Assembly: GCA_022843175.1 (NCBI GenBank)
Contig: JALHOE010000004.1
Span: 49,627-113,626 of the forward strand
DNA length: 64,000 nt
Source of the DNA: Deltaproteobacteria bacterium
GTDB lineage: Bacteria; Myxococcota_A; Polyangia; Polyangiales; JADJMO01
Direction of reading: 5' to 3'
Below, one piece after another: positions 39,308-48,271 of this stretch; position 1 is the first letter of the stretch, and every line of letters begins with the position of its first letter. Under the pieces are notes generated by a model. That model made no database searches. It worked only from the letters and a program-made list of their open reading frames with translations, and was not told where the DNA came from. Position numbers and translations under genes: made by a program.

Positions 39308-41602
39308 TTAGCCTTCGGATGTCGGCGCCGCGGCGGACTCCCGGAGCGCATCAACCACCCAGTTAACGTGACGGCGGTCGACCTCTTCCCCGCGAGCGTG
39401 GCGGCGCATGATCGCGTGCTCCAAAATCCAGCGGTGCGCAGACAGGTTGTTTTGGAACCGGCTTCCCTCGATAACGCTGCCGTCGGAGCGGACCTGCCGG
39501 CCCTCGATACGCATTTCTGCGAGCACGAGCAAGCTGGCCTCGCGCAAGACCTCATAGGGCTCGGGTTGATCTGCCGGGACCGCGACGACGAGCTTGCCAA
39601 AGGTCGGATCCTTGTTGACGAGGACATCGCCACTCGAAAATCCAACGTCGAAGCGAACTCTGACGCCACGCGCGCCATTCCTACGCTTGCCCGACGGCGA
39701 GGCGCTTGCCCCAGTCGGCACGTTCAGCGTGTCGAAGATCCCGGCGTTCGGCAGAAACATCCCGCGCTTTCCATCGCGTGCGTCCTTGAGCATCGGATTC
39801 CACGCTTCCGCGTTGATACGGAACTCGCGTGCAACGTGCGTTTGAACAACATCGTCTTGCGTGAAGTCGATTGGCTGCCCATCAGCAAGGCGTATTTGCC
39901 AAGCAACGAGATTGAGCGCCTCGACGCGACCGTTTTTGCGCCGTAATCCATGCGAAGCCTCGGTTACCGGATGCTCGACCTGGATGCGTGTGTTCATCTC
40001 GAGGAAGTAGACCTTGCCATTCTTGTACATGAGCTCGATCGTTCCCGCGCCGACGTAGCCCACTCGATCGGCAATCTCGACCGCCGCCTTTTCGATCCAG
40101 GACCGCAGGTCGGGGCGGTGATGGAGCAGCGCGGGCGGTGCCTCCTCCTGAATTTTCTGGCTGGCGCGTTGTTCCGTGCAGTCGCGCATACCGAAGTGGC
40201 GGGTATTACCAAACCGATCCCGCAGCACCTGAACCTCGAGATGCACCGTCTCCGGAATGTTTTGCTCGAACATCACGCCAGGTTCCCAGCCGTTGCTTTC
40301 GATCGCCCCGAGCACCTTGAGAAGCGCCGAATCGAGATCGTCGGGCGAGGCCACGATGGCTTGGCCGCGGCCACCACCACCGTTCGCTGCCTTGATGCGT
40401 CCCGGGAACGCGATCGTCCCGAGCGCCTCGGCCCGGCGAATCTGCTCGAGAATGGCCGCGGGATCGCGATCGCCAATCACGATTCCCGGTGTGACCGCTT
40501 CGGGCGCCAATGCTTCGACGATCGCGCGAAATTGCCGCTTGTCTCCCGCCTGCTCGACAACATCCTGCATGGGCCCAACGAACACGATGCCGCTCCGGCG
40601 AAAGTGGCCGATGGCTGCAGCGTTCTCCGCAAGCGGACCGTAGCCGGGGTAGATCGCTGCTCGACCGAGCTCGTCGTGCCAGTCGGTCGCGAATCGCTCG
40701 CGAAAGACCTCCTCGACGCGCGCGGTCATCTGCGCGAAGCCCGCGTAGCTTTCGCGAAAAGCCCCCTCGAGACCGATGGCGAAACCACCGTGTTCATGGG
40801 CGAGACGCACCTGAAGAGCGTTCCTGTCGTCCGCAAGGCTATGCAGCACGACGGGAACCTTCCCGAGGTCCAGCGCCTCGCGCACTGCGCGAACGCCCAT
40901 TTCTCCTTTGTCCGCGACCAAGACGTAGCGGAGCGTTCCGGCGGAGACCGAGGTCGCGGGGTAGCGATCCAGCTCGATCGACGCCAAGTAGACGCGATCA
41001 AGGAGCAACGGGTCGTCGCGGAACAGCTTTCCGGCTCGCTCACGCAGACACGAACGTAGCGCCACGCGCGACTGTTGGTGGCGCGAGAGCGTCACCAGTA
41101 CCTCCAACACCTCCGTCTCGAGCGGTGCGGATGACAGCGGTCCTGCAGAATGAAGCAGTCGTTCCACCCAGCGCGCGTCTGGCTTCACGACCCGTGCGCG
41201 CAAGGTACCAATAGTGCTCCAGAGCGTGCGGATTCTATCTTCGATGTCCTCGTTCGCGCGCGCGTCCGCGGTTTCGCGAGTTCGCTGGCGGAGGGCGTTC
41301 TGCCATGCAAAGTGGTGCAGCCAGACGTTGCCGTTTTCGATGAAGTAGCGCAGAGCGAGCAGCTTCTGACCCGTGCGCCCTTGCGGCACTCGACCGAGAT
41401 CCGCCATTCCCGATGCATCGAGATCAAAGAGCGTCGAGAGCGTTTCGCGAACGCCGACGAAGCTTAGCTGAGGGCGTACCGAATCCCCGCACTCACTGGC
41501 CTCGTTCTGCCAGGGCGGAGATGCGGTCTCGGGGTGAATGGCGCGCGCAACAAGGCGGCGGACCCAAAGCCGAGTCTCTTTTTCTTCCTCGCGTCCCATC
41601 AT
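39308..41602 (-). CDS. biotin-carboxylase-like ATP-grasp protein with an unknown N-terminal domain
   Basis: 764 residues from ATG 41602, which has GGAG nine bases upstream. Residues about 224-680 form a biotin-carboxylase fold: LRYVLVADKGEMGVRAVREA (in place of the usual LIANRGEIA), IYPGYGPLAENAAA, IKAANGGGGRGQAIV (glycine-rich ATP loop, about 408-413), EVQVLRDRFGNTRHFGMRDCTEQRASQK and YFLEMNTRIQVEHPVTE with the catalytic Glu/Asn/Arg set. Residues 1-220 are helical and match nothing I know. No biotin-carrier or carboxyltransferase domain is attached or adjacent, so its acceptor must be elsewhere or the activity is different. It is the first gene of a lower-GC minus-strand cluster with carAB, larB and bioD; a 183-bp gap to carA's GTG (96 bp to the ATG) allows an internal promoter. 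Confidence 0.8.
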   Translation of the reverse strand: MMGREEEKETRLWVRRLVARAIHPETASPPWQNEASECGDSVRPQLSFVGVRETLSTLFDLDASGMADLGRVPQGRTGQKLLALRYFIENGNVWLHHFAWQNALRQRTRETADARANEDIEDRIRTLWSTIGTLRARVVKPDARWVERLLHSAGPLSSAPLETEVLEVLVTLSRHQQSRVALRSCLRERAGKLFRDDPLLLDRVYLASIELDRYPATSVSAGTLRYVLVADKGEMGVRAVREALDLGKVPVVLHSLADDRNALQVRLAHEHGGFAIGLEGAFRESYAGFAQMTARVEEVFRERFATDWHDELGRAAIYPGYGPLAENAAAIGHFRRSGIVFVGPMQDVVEQAGDKRQFRAIVEALAPEAVTPGIVIGDRDPAAILEQIRRAEALGTIAFPGRIKAANGGGGRGQAIVASPDDLDSALLKVLGAIESNGWEPGVMFEQNIPETVHLEVQVLRDRFGNTRHFGMRDCTEQRASQKIQEEAPPALLHHRPDLRSWIEKAAVEIADRVGYVGAGTIELMYKNGKVYFLEMNTRIQVEHPVTEASHGLRRKNGRVEALNLVAWQIRLADGQPIDFTQDDVVQTHVAREFRINAEAWNPMLKDARDGKRGMFLPNAGIFDTLNVPTGASASPSGKRRNGARGVRVRFDVGFSSGDVLVNKDPTFGKLVVAVPADQPEPYEVLREASLLVLAEMRIEGRQVRSDGSVIEGSRFQNNLSAHRWILEHAIMRRHARGEEVDRRHVNWVVDALRESAAAPTSEG

Positions 41603-41946
41603 TCGTTCGCGCTCCGGTGGTGGCCTCACGGGTTGTGCTGGGATCTTTGCCCGGCTCTCGGCTCTGTGGCGAGAGCGTTTCGTCCGCCCACGCGCGGTGC
41701 ACATGTCTGGCAGGTGCACTGCGCATGCACGACCGTCCCGCGGGGGCAAGCATATGCGACACCCAAGTCGTGAGTCCAGCGTCGTGTGTTTTGGCCGCGC
41801 ATCGCGATAGCCCTCCGAGAACCTACGACGCCCGGACGCCGACGCGCTCGACCAGCACGAGGAAGTGCACGTTGATCGGCAAGTCGACGTCGCAGGTCGG
41901 GAGCCGCGGTCGCGGGGGCTGTATCGGAGAGCCGGGCTAAGAGCTC
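41603..41946. other. intergenic stretch with a truncated gene end at its right edge
   Basis: No complete gene. From about 41937 down to the stop at 41823 the minus strand reads PIQPPRPRLPTCDVDLPINV and continues HFLVLVERVGVRAS, which looks like the coded C-terminus of a protein that has lost its upstream part: a TAG at about 41938 closes the frame and there is no start. The adjoining plus-strand gene also lacks its start. AGAGCTCT (41940-41947) is a short palindrome exactly at the junction. The part 41603-41820 probably carries the promoter of the biotin-carboxylase-like gene; I see no clear -35/-10 pair. Confidence 0.4.
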
Positions 41947-43113
41947 TTGGCATGCGCGGAGGACGCGCAGAGCGACGACGCTGCCAACGGCAACGTCGCG
42001 TGGGATCCCAACAGCGGCGCGCGGAAGATCGGCGACGGTTGGGCGGACATCAAGAAGGCGTTCTCCGGCGGCGACGGCGTCATCTACGTGCAGCTGAACG
42101 ACGGCCACCTCCGCTACTACCGGCACACGGGACGCGCCACGGGCACCTACGAGTGGGCCGGCAACTCCGGAGCCCCGATCGCGTGGAACTGGGGCAACAT
42201 GAAGCACGCCTTCACGTGCCAGGACGGCAACATCTACGCGGTGCGCGAGAACGGCGATCTCGTGTGGTACCGAGATCCAAACCGCAACGGCACTCCGATC
42301 AACGCGTCGCCGGTGCTGCTCAAGACCGGCTGGGGCAACAAGCAGCACGTGTGGTGCGGCGGCTCCGGGATGATCTACGCCGTCGAGGCCGACGGCTCGC
42401 TCCGCTGGTACCGCCACACGCCGCAGTTCAACGACCACTCGTGGGCGGCGATGAGCGGCGTCAACGCCATCGGAACCGGCTGGCTCGGGATCAGCGCCCG
42501 CAGCACCGCGGAGTATCCGTCGTGCGGCTCGAGCAACGAATGCCCGGTCCGCCAGGAGTGCCTCGCCGGTCAGTGCCGCGTCGTCGACGAGGCGCGCTGG
42601 TGCGAGGACCAGCACACCGCGCGGAACGCGCGCGGTGATCGCGTCGACTGCGGGGCCTACGCCTGCGAAAACGGGATGTGCAAGACGACCTGCACCGCCG
42701 CCGCGACAGACTGCTCGACCGTGCCGCATCATTCGGGCGAACACTACTCCTGCGCCAACAACGCCTGCTCGTACCTGGGCGCGGAAGACCCCGATGGCTC
42801 GAGGCCGGTCTATGCCGGCCCCGGTGAGAACTTCCTCCCGAACGGCGTTCCCTACCGCGAGACGATCAGCGCACGCGGCTGCAGCCTCGACTCGCACTGT
42901 CCGAGCGGCAGCACCTGCGTGAACAACGCCTGCTTCGCCTCCGTCGCGATCCGCTGCAACGCCAGCCGCACCTCGACGATCACCTGGGGCGTCTCGAACA
43001 CCTGCGAGAAGTTCAACTGCGAGCCGATCGGCGGTGCGTGCTTCACCCACTGCTTCGACTCGGCCCAGTGCCAGAGCGGAAGCTGCGACCCCGCAACGAA
43101 CACCTGCCGGTAG
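41947..43113 (+). CDS. tachylectin-2-like, Cys-rich lipoprotein missing its signal peptide
   Basis: 388 residues if a TTG at 41947 is used. The first codons read LACAEDAQSDDAANG: LLAC is a lipobox, but the expected hydrophobic signal before it is missing and a TAA lies in frame three codons upstream (41938). Residues about 25-170 are tachylectin-like beta-propeller blades: DGVIYVQLNDGHLRYYRHTG, DGNIYAVRENGDLVWYRDPN and SGMIYAVEADGSLRWYRHTP. Residues about 190-388 are rich in Cys pairs (CPVRQECLAGQC, GAYACENGMCKTTC, HCPSGSTCVNNAC) as in other surface proteins of myxobacteria. Without a signal peptide it would not reach the envelope, so I regard it as a 5'-truncated gene, or the truncation as an assembly fault. 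Confidence 0.7.
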   Translation: MACAEDAQSDDAANGNVAWDPNSGARKIGDGWADIKKAFSGGDGVIYVQLNDGHLRYYRHTGRATGTYEWAGNSGAPIAWNWGNMKHAFTCQDGNIYAVRENGDLVWYRDPNRNGTPINASPVLLKTGWGNKQHVWCGGSGMIYAVEADGSLRWYRHTPQFNDHSWAAMSGVNAIGTGWLGISARSTAEYPSCGSSNECPVRQECLAGQCRVVDEARWCEDQHTARNARGDRVDCGAYACENGMCKTTCTAAATDCSTVPHHSGEHYSCANNACSYLGAEDPDGSRPVYAGPGENFLPNGVPYRETISARGCSLDSHCPSGSTCVNNACFASVAIRCNASRTSTITWGVSNTCEKFNCEPIGGACFTHCFDSAQCQSGSCDPATNTCR

Positions 43114-43126
43114 TCCCTCGAGCCGG

Positions 43127-44533
43127 TCACGCCCGGAAGTCGTTGACGTCGATCTCGTAGCGCTTCATCCACCGATGGACCTGCATCGTCGCCTTGCCCA
43201 TCGCGCGCGCAACCGCCGCGACGTTCCCCCGCTGCTCACGCAGATGGCGGATCAGGGCGACCCGCAAGCGCGCGTCCTCGTCGTCGAACGGCTTCGCGGG
43301 CTCGCTGGGCGATGCAGCCCGCGGCGCCCTCAAGAGCTCCTGCAGCGACGGCGGCAGGAGCTCGCGCCGCAGCACGTCGGAGTCCGCGAGCGCGAGGGCG
43401 GACGCGATCAGCTGGTGGAGCTCGCGGATGTTGTGCGGCCACTCGTGGAGGAACAGGGCCCGCGCGAACTCGGGCGCGAGGGAGACGTCGCGCCGCTCGG
43501 GCGCGAGGCGCGCGAGCTGCGCGGCGACGAGGATGCCGAGATCTTCCTTGCGACGGCGGAGCGCCGGCAGCTCGACGAGGAAGCCCGAGAGCCTCGCGAG
43601 GAGGTCGTCGCGAAAGGAGCCCTCGGCGACGGCGTCGCGCAGGGACTGGTGCGTCGCCGCAACGACGCGGAGGTCGACGCGCACGGGACGCGTGCTGCCC
43701 ACCGGCATGACCTCGCGCTCCTGCAGCATGCGAAGCAACGCGGCCTGCGCGGGCAGCGGGAGATCGAACACCTCGTCGAGGAACAACGTGCCGCCGTCGG
43801 ACGCGCGGGCGAGACCGGGCTCGTCGCGGAGCGCGCCGGAGAAGGCGCCGCGCACGTGGCCAAAGAGCTGACTCTCGACGAGCGTCTCCGGGAGAGCGCC
43901 GCAGTTGACCGCGACGAACGCGCCGGAGCGTCCGGAGTGCGCGTGAAGCGCGCGCGCGAGCAGCTCCTTGCCGGTGCCGGTCTCGCCATGCAGCAGCACC
44001 GGCACGCTGGACCGCGCGATCTTCCGCACCGCGGCGAGCTGCTCGATCAAGGTCGGGACGAGCGTGGCGAGGCCATCGTCGACCGGCGACTCGACGTCGA
44101 GCTCGGGCGGCACGTGCGGCGACATGAGCGAGCTGCGCAACAGGAAGAACGTGCGCCCGAGCTCGAGCACGTCTTCTTCGCCCAGGACCGCGCGCTGCAC
44201 GCGCGCGCCGTTGATCGAGGTGCCGTTGCGCGACCCGGCGTCCTCGACGATCCACTCGCCGCCGGCGGGCACGAGGCGCGCATGGAGCGCCGACGCCGAA
44301 CGAGCAGGGATCGAGATGGCCAACGTGGTGTAGCCGTCGGCGGTGGTCCGTGTCGCGCGACGTCTCTCGCCGCGGCCGATCGTTACCTCATTAACTCCGA
44401 CGAGCGAATACGAGGCGCCGCCCTGCCTCGGGCGATCCGCTTCCATCGACAAAACAAGCCGCCGTTCGGGGCACCGGCTGCGCATGCTGCCGCGGGCGTC
44501 TTCCTCGGTAACGGTGTCGAGCGATCCAGCCAC
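43127..44533 (-). CDS. FHA-domain sigma-54-type activator (AAA+, Fis HTH)
   Basis: 468 residues from GTG 44533. An N-terminal FHA domain (about 40-130) shows VTIGRG, SALHARL and DAGSRNGTSING, binding phosphothreonine. The AAA+ domain (about 155-395) has Walker A LLHGETGTGKELLARALH, the loop GAFSGA (GAFTGA in canonical sigma-54 contacts, with Ser for Thr), Walker B GGTLFLDEV and the sensor HEWPHNIRELHQL. A Fis-type HTH ends the protein (RGNVAAVARAMGKATMQVHRWMKRY). Such FHA activators are a myxobacterial speciality, responding to Ser/Thr kinases. Its start faces the Ser/Thr kinase gene 68 bp away, so kinase and activator may be partners. Confidence 0.9.
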   Translation of the reverse strand: MAGSLDTVTEEDARGSMRSRCPERRLVLSMEADRPRQGGASYSLVGVNEVTIGRGERRRATRTTADGYTTLAISIPARSASALHARLVPAGGEWIVEDAGSRNGTSINGARVQRAVLGEEDVLELGRTFFLLRSSLMSPHVPPELDVESPVDDGLATLVPTLIEQLAAVRKIARSSVPVLLHGETGTGKELLARALHAHSGRSGAFVAVNCGALPETLVESQLFGHVRGAFSGALRDEPGLARASDGGTLFLDEVFDLPLPAQAALLRMLQEREVMPVGSTRPVRVDLRVVAATHQSLRDAVAEGSFRDDLLARLSGFLVELPALRRRKEDLGILVAAQLARLAPERRDVSLAPEFARALFLHEWPHNIRELHQLIASALALADSDVLRRELLPPSLQELLRAPRAASPSEPAKPFDDEDARLRVALIRHLREQRGNVAAVARAMGKATMQVHRWMKRYEIDVNDFRA

Positions 44534-44601
44534 GAGCGGGCGGGCAGTCTAGCGCACGAGCGCCTTGCCGCCGGTTGGCGGTTTGGTCCATCGATTGGCC
44601 G

Positions 44602-45915
44602 ATGGACGCCGAAACCTCGCCCGTCGAACCGGGCGCGCGGCTCGGCCCCTATCGAATCACGAGCGAGCTCGGGCGAGGCGGCATGGCCACGGTGTTCGCC
44701 GCGGAGCATACCGCGCTCGGAAAGCGGGTCGCGATCAAGGTGCTGCACCGGTCGCTGGCGCGCACCCCCGTCGCCGCCGCGCGGTTCGAGCGCGAGGGTC
44801 GCGCCATCGCGCGAATCCGCCATCCACACGTGATCGACGTCATCGACGTCGGGGCTGCCGGCGGCGTCCCCTATCTCGTGATGCAGCTCGTCGAGGGGCC
44901 GACGCTCGCCGCGCTGTTGCACGAAAGCGCGCCGATGCCGGTCGACCGCGTCGCCGCACTGCTCCTCCCGGTCGTCGCCGGTGCGAGCGCCGCGCACGAC
45001 GCCGGCGTCATCCACCGGGACCTCAAGCCCTCCAACGTGTTGATCGCGGTGGGACTGCACGGAGAAGAGTCGCCGGTCGTCGTCGACTTCGGGATCAGCA
45101 AGGTCGCCGGTCCGAACGAAGCCGAGATCACGCGCGAGCAGGTCGCTGTCGGCACGCTCTCGTACATGGCGCCCGAGCAGATCCGCTCGTCCACGCACGT
45201 CGATGCGCGCGCCGATCAGTGGGCGCTCGGCGTGATGCTCTACCAGGCCGCGACCGGCCAGCTCCCGTTCCTCGGCGAGAGCGCGCCCGAGATCATGAGC
45301 GCGATCCTCGACGGCGATGTCCGGCCGCCGAGCCAGGTGAAGAAGGGCCTCCCCGCTGCCTTCGACGCGTTGGTGCTGCGCGCTCTGTCGCGCGATCCGC
45401 GGAGCCGCTTCTCCGATCTGCGCGCGCTCGGCGCGGCGCTCGTCCCCTTCGCGAGAGGGCGGGCTTGGACCACCTGGGCCACGGTCTTCGAGGCGCGCGC
45501 TGCGGAGACCACGATGGACGACTCCCAGCGGAGCGAATCCGATCCCCCGCCGACCGAGGGCGCCCTCGCGCGAACGACGAATCAACGCTTCGACCGTCGC
45601 GGCCTCGCGACCATGCTGGTGTTGGCCGCTGCGGCGTTGTTGGGCATCGGCGGCTACCTGGCGCGCGGCTCACGTGCGGCGATCGCCACGCCGGTCACCG
45701 CGGCACCACCGCCCGTCGCGAGCCCCGAGCCCGCCGCGCCGCCCCCGCCGGCGGCGCCCGTGCCCTCGGTCTCGGCGAGCGTCACCCCCGTCGTCGCGAA
45801 GAAGCCGTGGATGCCACGCGCCGTGACGGCGACGGCGAGCGCCTCGGCGCCCGCTCCCGCGGTCGTCCCTCCCAAGCCGCAGATCGGTTCGAACGGTGCA
45901 CCGATCCTCGAGTAG
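44602..45915 (+). CDS. transmembrane Ser/Thr protein kinase (PknB-like)
   Basis: 437 residues from ATG 44602 (a GTG or ATG 9-10 codons upstream is possible). Kinase domain about 14-275: LGRGGMATVFAAEH (glycine loop), VAIKVLH, catalytic loop VIHRDLKPSNVL, VVVDFGISKV and the APE motif YMAPEQ. After a linker a single membrane segment (about 335-353, LATMLVLAAAALLGIGGYLA) leads to a Pro/Ala-rich tail outside. It is a Hanks-type kinase of the eukaryotic-like class abundant in myxobacteria. The next gene overlaps it by 20 bp, and the FHA activator is divergent, giving a likely phospho-signalling pair. Confidence 0.93.
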   Translation: MDAETSPVEPGARLGPYRITSELGRGGMATVFAAEHTALGKRVAIKVLHRSLARTPVAAARFEREGRAIARIRHPHVIDVIDVGAAGGVPYLVMQLVEGPTLAALLHESAPMPVDRVAALLLPVVAGASAAHDAGVIHRDLKPSNVLIAVGLHGEESPVVVDFGISKVAGPNEAEITREQVAVGTLSYMAPEQIRSSTHVDARADQWALGVMLYQAATGQLPFLGESAPEIMSAILDGDVRPPSQVKKGLPAAFDALVLRALSRDPRSRFSDLRALGAALVPFARGRAWTTWATVFEARAAETTMDDSQRSESDPPPTEGALARTTNQRFDRRGLATMLVLAAAALLGIGGYLARGSRAAIATPVTAAPPPVASPEPAAPPPPAAPVPSVSASVTPVVAKKPWMPRAVTATASASAPAPAVVPPKPQIGSNGAPILE

Positions 45916-46615
45916 AGCGGCCTGCGTCCTCGCGATCGCAATGTCGTTGACCGCGAGCGCCGCGCGCGCGTCCGAGGTCGACGATCTCGTGAAGCAGGGC
46001 GTCGAGCTGCGCCGCGACGGGCACGACGCCGAAGCGCTCGCGGTGTTTCGCCGCGCGTACGCCATCGAGGCGACCCCGCGGGTCATCGCGCAGATCGGGC
46101 TCGCCGAGCAGGCGTTGTCGCGGTGGGTCGACGCCGAGCGCGATCTGCTGCTGGCGCTCGCGAGGGACGAGGACCCATGGATCGCGAAGAACGCCGAGCC
46201 GCTGCGCACGGCGCTGGCCGCTGTCCAGGCCCACCTCGGGTGGCTGGAGGTCACGTGCAGCGTCGCGGGAGCGAGCCTGCGCGTCGGCGGCGCCGAGCTC
46301 GGTGAAGCGCCGCTCTCTCCGCTGCGCGTCGTCGCCGAGTCGGTGTCTGTCGAGGCGCGCAGGGCGGGTTACGCGCCCGTGCTGATCGTGGTCTCGGTGG
46401 CGAGCGGTCAGCACGCGAAGGTGGAGCTAACGATGACGCCGCAGCCAGTGGTGACAGCGCCGCCCAAGCCCGCGGTGGAGACGCCGGCGCGCACGGCCCT
46501 GTCGCCGCGAGTGGGCGCAGGGTTGATCGGCGTGGCCGTCGCCGGCGTCGTGGCCGGCAGCTTCTTGGAAAGCGTGTCCTCGGAACGGTCGAAGCCTCGC
46601 GGCGTCTCTCCCTGA
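45896..46615 (+). CDS. TPR/PEGA-type periplasmic protein, apparently cut at its C-terminus
   Basis: 239 residues from GTG 45896, overlapping the kinase by 20 bp. The signal peptide is followed by a TPR-like region (about 25-115: DDLVKQGVELRRDGHDAEALAVFRRAYAIEATPRVIAQIGLAEQAL) and a PEGA-like beta domain (about 118-180: GWLEVTCSVAGASLRVGGAELGEAPL). This tandem behind a kinase is common in Polyangia. A membrane-type segment begins near residue 207 (GAGLIGVAVAGVVAGSF), and then the sequence passes abruptly into SERSKPRGVSP and a stop. The codon signal changes to another frame at about 46560, so the native C-terminus appears to be lost. Confidence 0.7.
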   Translation: MHRSSSRAACVLAIAMSLTASAARASEVDDLVKQGVELRRDGHDAEALAVFRRAYAIEATPRVIAQIGLAEQALSRWVDAERDLLLALARDEDPWIAKNAEPLRTALAAVQAHLGWLEVTCSVAGASLRVGGAELGEAPLSPLRVVAESVSVEARRAGYAPVLIVVSVASGQHAKVELTMTPQPVVTAPPKPAVETPARTALSPRVGAGLIGVAVAGVVAGSFLESVSSERSKPRGVSP

Positions 46616-47241
46616 CGCCGCTGCCGAGCACCGGTGGTTGGTCGCGCGCCATCGCGATCGCGCCCGGTCGCGTGCTCTGGTACCGCAGGGCCGACGGCGC
46701 CGTCCACGTCGACGACCTCGTCTCCGGTGCGTTCTCCACGGTGTACGACCGGCCTCTCGGGGGCGCCGACGATGCCCAGTTCGTCGGTCACGACCTCGTG
46801 TTCTCGACGCGCGGCGGAAGGATCACGCTGTACACCGCCAACGGCGGTATCTGGACGGGCCGGCTCTCGTCCGCCTCGAACACGCTCGTCGGAAAGCACA
46901 GCAACGGCGCCACGTGGGGCTGGACGCACTTCGCGGCCTACGCGACGTCGAACATGTTCGTGTACATGGCGCACGGCGCCGAGCCGGGGCTGCTCATCCT
47001 CGAGCGCGACGCCGATGCCATCACGAACGTCGGCGTGTGGCGCAGCCAACCCTGGCCGGAGCGCAACTTCGACGCGTTCGTCAGCACGAGGGCGACGATG
47101 GTCTGGTATCGGCGCGTCGATGGACGAACGCGGATCGCGCGCCTGCAGCCCGACGACGACTTGAATCTGCAGCTCCTCGAGCTCACGGCGAACACGGTGC
47201 CTCTCGGCGCGGGTTGGACGTCGGTGGCCGTTTTGGAGTGA
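46572..47241 (+). pseudogene. 3' part of a beta-propeller-like protein, start missing
   Basis: The frame reads TVEASRRLSLTPLPSTGGWS before a possible GTG at 46672, then VLWYRRADGAVHVDDLVSG... to the stop at 47241 (about 189 residues after that GTG). Coding quality extends upstream to about 46570 with no start codon in frame before it merges with the end of the TPR/PEGA gene in another frame. Two WYRR-type motifs (LWYRRADG, VWYRRVDG) suggest propeller-blade repeats. It is best explained as the 3' piece of a gene whose 5' part was lost when it was joined to the upstream gene. Confidence 0.5.
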
Positions 47242-47317
47242 GTCGACCGCCTCATACCGCTACGGGGTCACTCCTCTGGATACGTCGCAGCTCGGCCCCC
47301 ACGGATTTCGTCGATCC

Positions 47318-48271
47318 CTACGCGGGCGGGCGTCCGTGCTCGTCGAGCCAACGCAAGCACCGACGCACGCTGCCCGTCGCGAGGGCGATGCAGCTGTCGG
47401 CGCCGCCGTAATACATGTGGATGGTGTCCCCGTCGTCGCCGAGCGTCGTTCCGCAGGGGAAGGCCACGTTGGCGACGTCCCCCTTGCACTCGTACGGCGC
47501 CTCGGGACCGAACATCCATTCGTCGCCTCGAAGCAAGCACACGTCGGGCTGGCGGAGGTCGAAGAGCGCGAGGCCGAGTCGATAGAGACTGCCGCCCGCG
47601 GTGTGGCGGACGCCGTGGTAGATCATCAACCAACCGCGCTCGGTCTCGATGAGCGGCGGCGACAGACCGACCTTGTTCGCGTCCCACCACGCGCCCTTCC
47701 GCGCGAGCAACATCGGCTTGTGGTTGCCCCAGTTGCGGAGGTCGGGCGAGAACGAGATCCAGATGTGGGCCGCAGCGTCGGTCACCGGCCGATGAATGAG
47801 CGCGAAGTTGCCGTCGATGCGCCGCGGCAGGAGGGCTGCGTCCTTGTCGTCGGGCTGCATGACGAGCCCACACCGCTCGAAGGACTTGAAGTCCTCCGTG
47901 AGCGCGAGCGCGACGCCGGGGCCCCCCTTGCTGAACGCGGTGTAGGCGACGACGTACTTCTTCAGCTCCTCGACCCAGGTGATCCGCGGATCCTCGACGC
48001 CCCACAGCTCCTCGGGGTGTTTGTCGGGCTCGGGCCGTAGCGTCGGCTGGGAGTCTACGACGAACCCGTCTACGCCGTTCTTCGAGCGCGCCGCGCAGAG
48101 GTGGGAGTGGCCGCGGCGATCTTCGACACGACAGAGGAGCAATGTCGTCCCGTCGCGCAATCGTGTCGCGCCGGGGTTGAAGACGGTGTGCGCCGGGTAC
48201 GGCCAATCGGCCGCGGTGAGGATGGGGTTCTTCGGGTGCCGGTCGAACAACACATCGTAGGTGCGCTTCAC
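47318..48271 (-). CDS. GH130-type beta-mannoside phosphorylase/hydrolase
   Basis: 317 residues from GTG 48271. The family GH130 fold is recognised from NPILTAADWPYPAHTVFNPGATRL, LLCRVEDRRGHSHL, GVEDPRITWVEELKKYVVAYTAFS and the later ERGWLMIYHGVR and MYYGGADSCIALATG; the Asp in VEDPRIT is the expected general acid. GH130 enzymes phosphorolyse or hydrolyse beta-mannosidic links in mannans and mannosyl-glucoses. Its start overlaps the stop of the glycosyltransferase as GTGA, so the two are coupled and may act on the same glycan. Specific product unknown. Confidence 0.88.
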   Translation of the reverse strand: MKRTYDVLFDRHPKNPILTAADWPYPAHTVFNPGATRLRDGTTLLLCRVEDRRGHSHLCAARSKNGVDGFVVDSQPTLRPEPDKHPEELWGVEDPRITWVEELKKYVVAYTAFSKGGPGVALALTEDFKSFERCGLVMQPDDKDAALLPRRIDGNFALIHRPVTDAAAHIWISFSPDLRNWGNHKPMLLARKGAWWDANKVGLSPPLIETERGWLMIYHGVRHTAGGSLYRLGLALFDLRQPDVCLLRGDEWMFGPEAPYECKGDVANVAFPCGTTLGDDGDTIHMYYGGADSCIALATGSVRRCLRWLDEHGRPPA

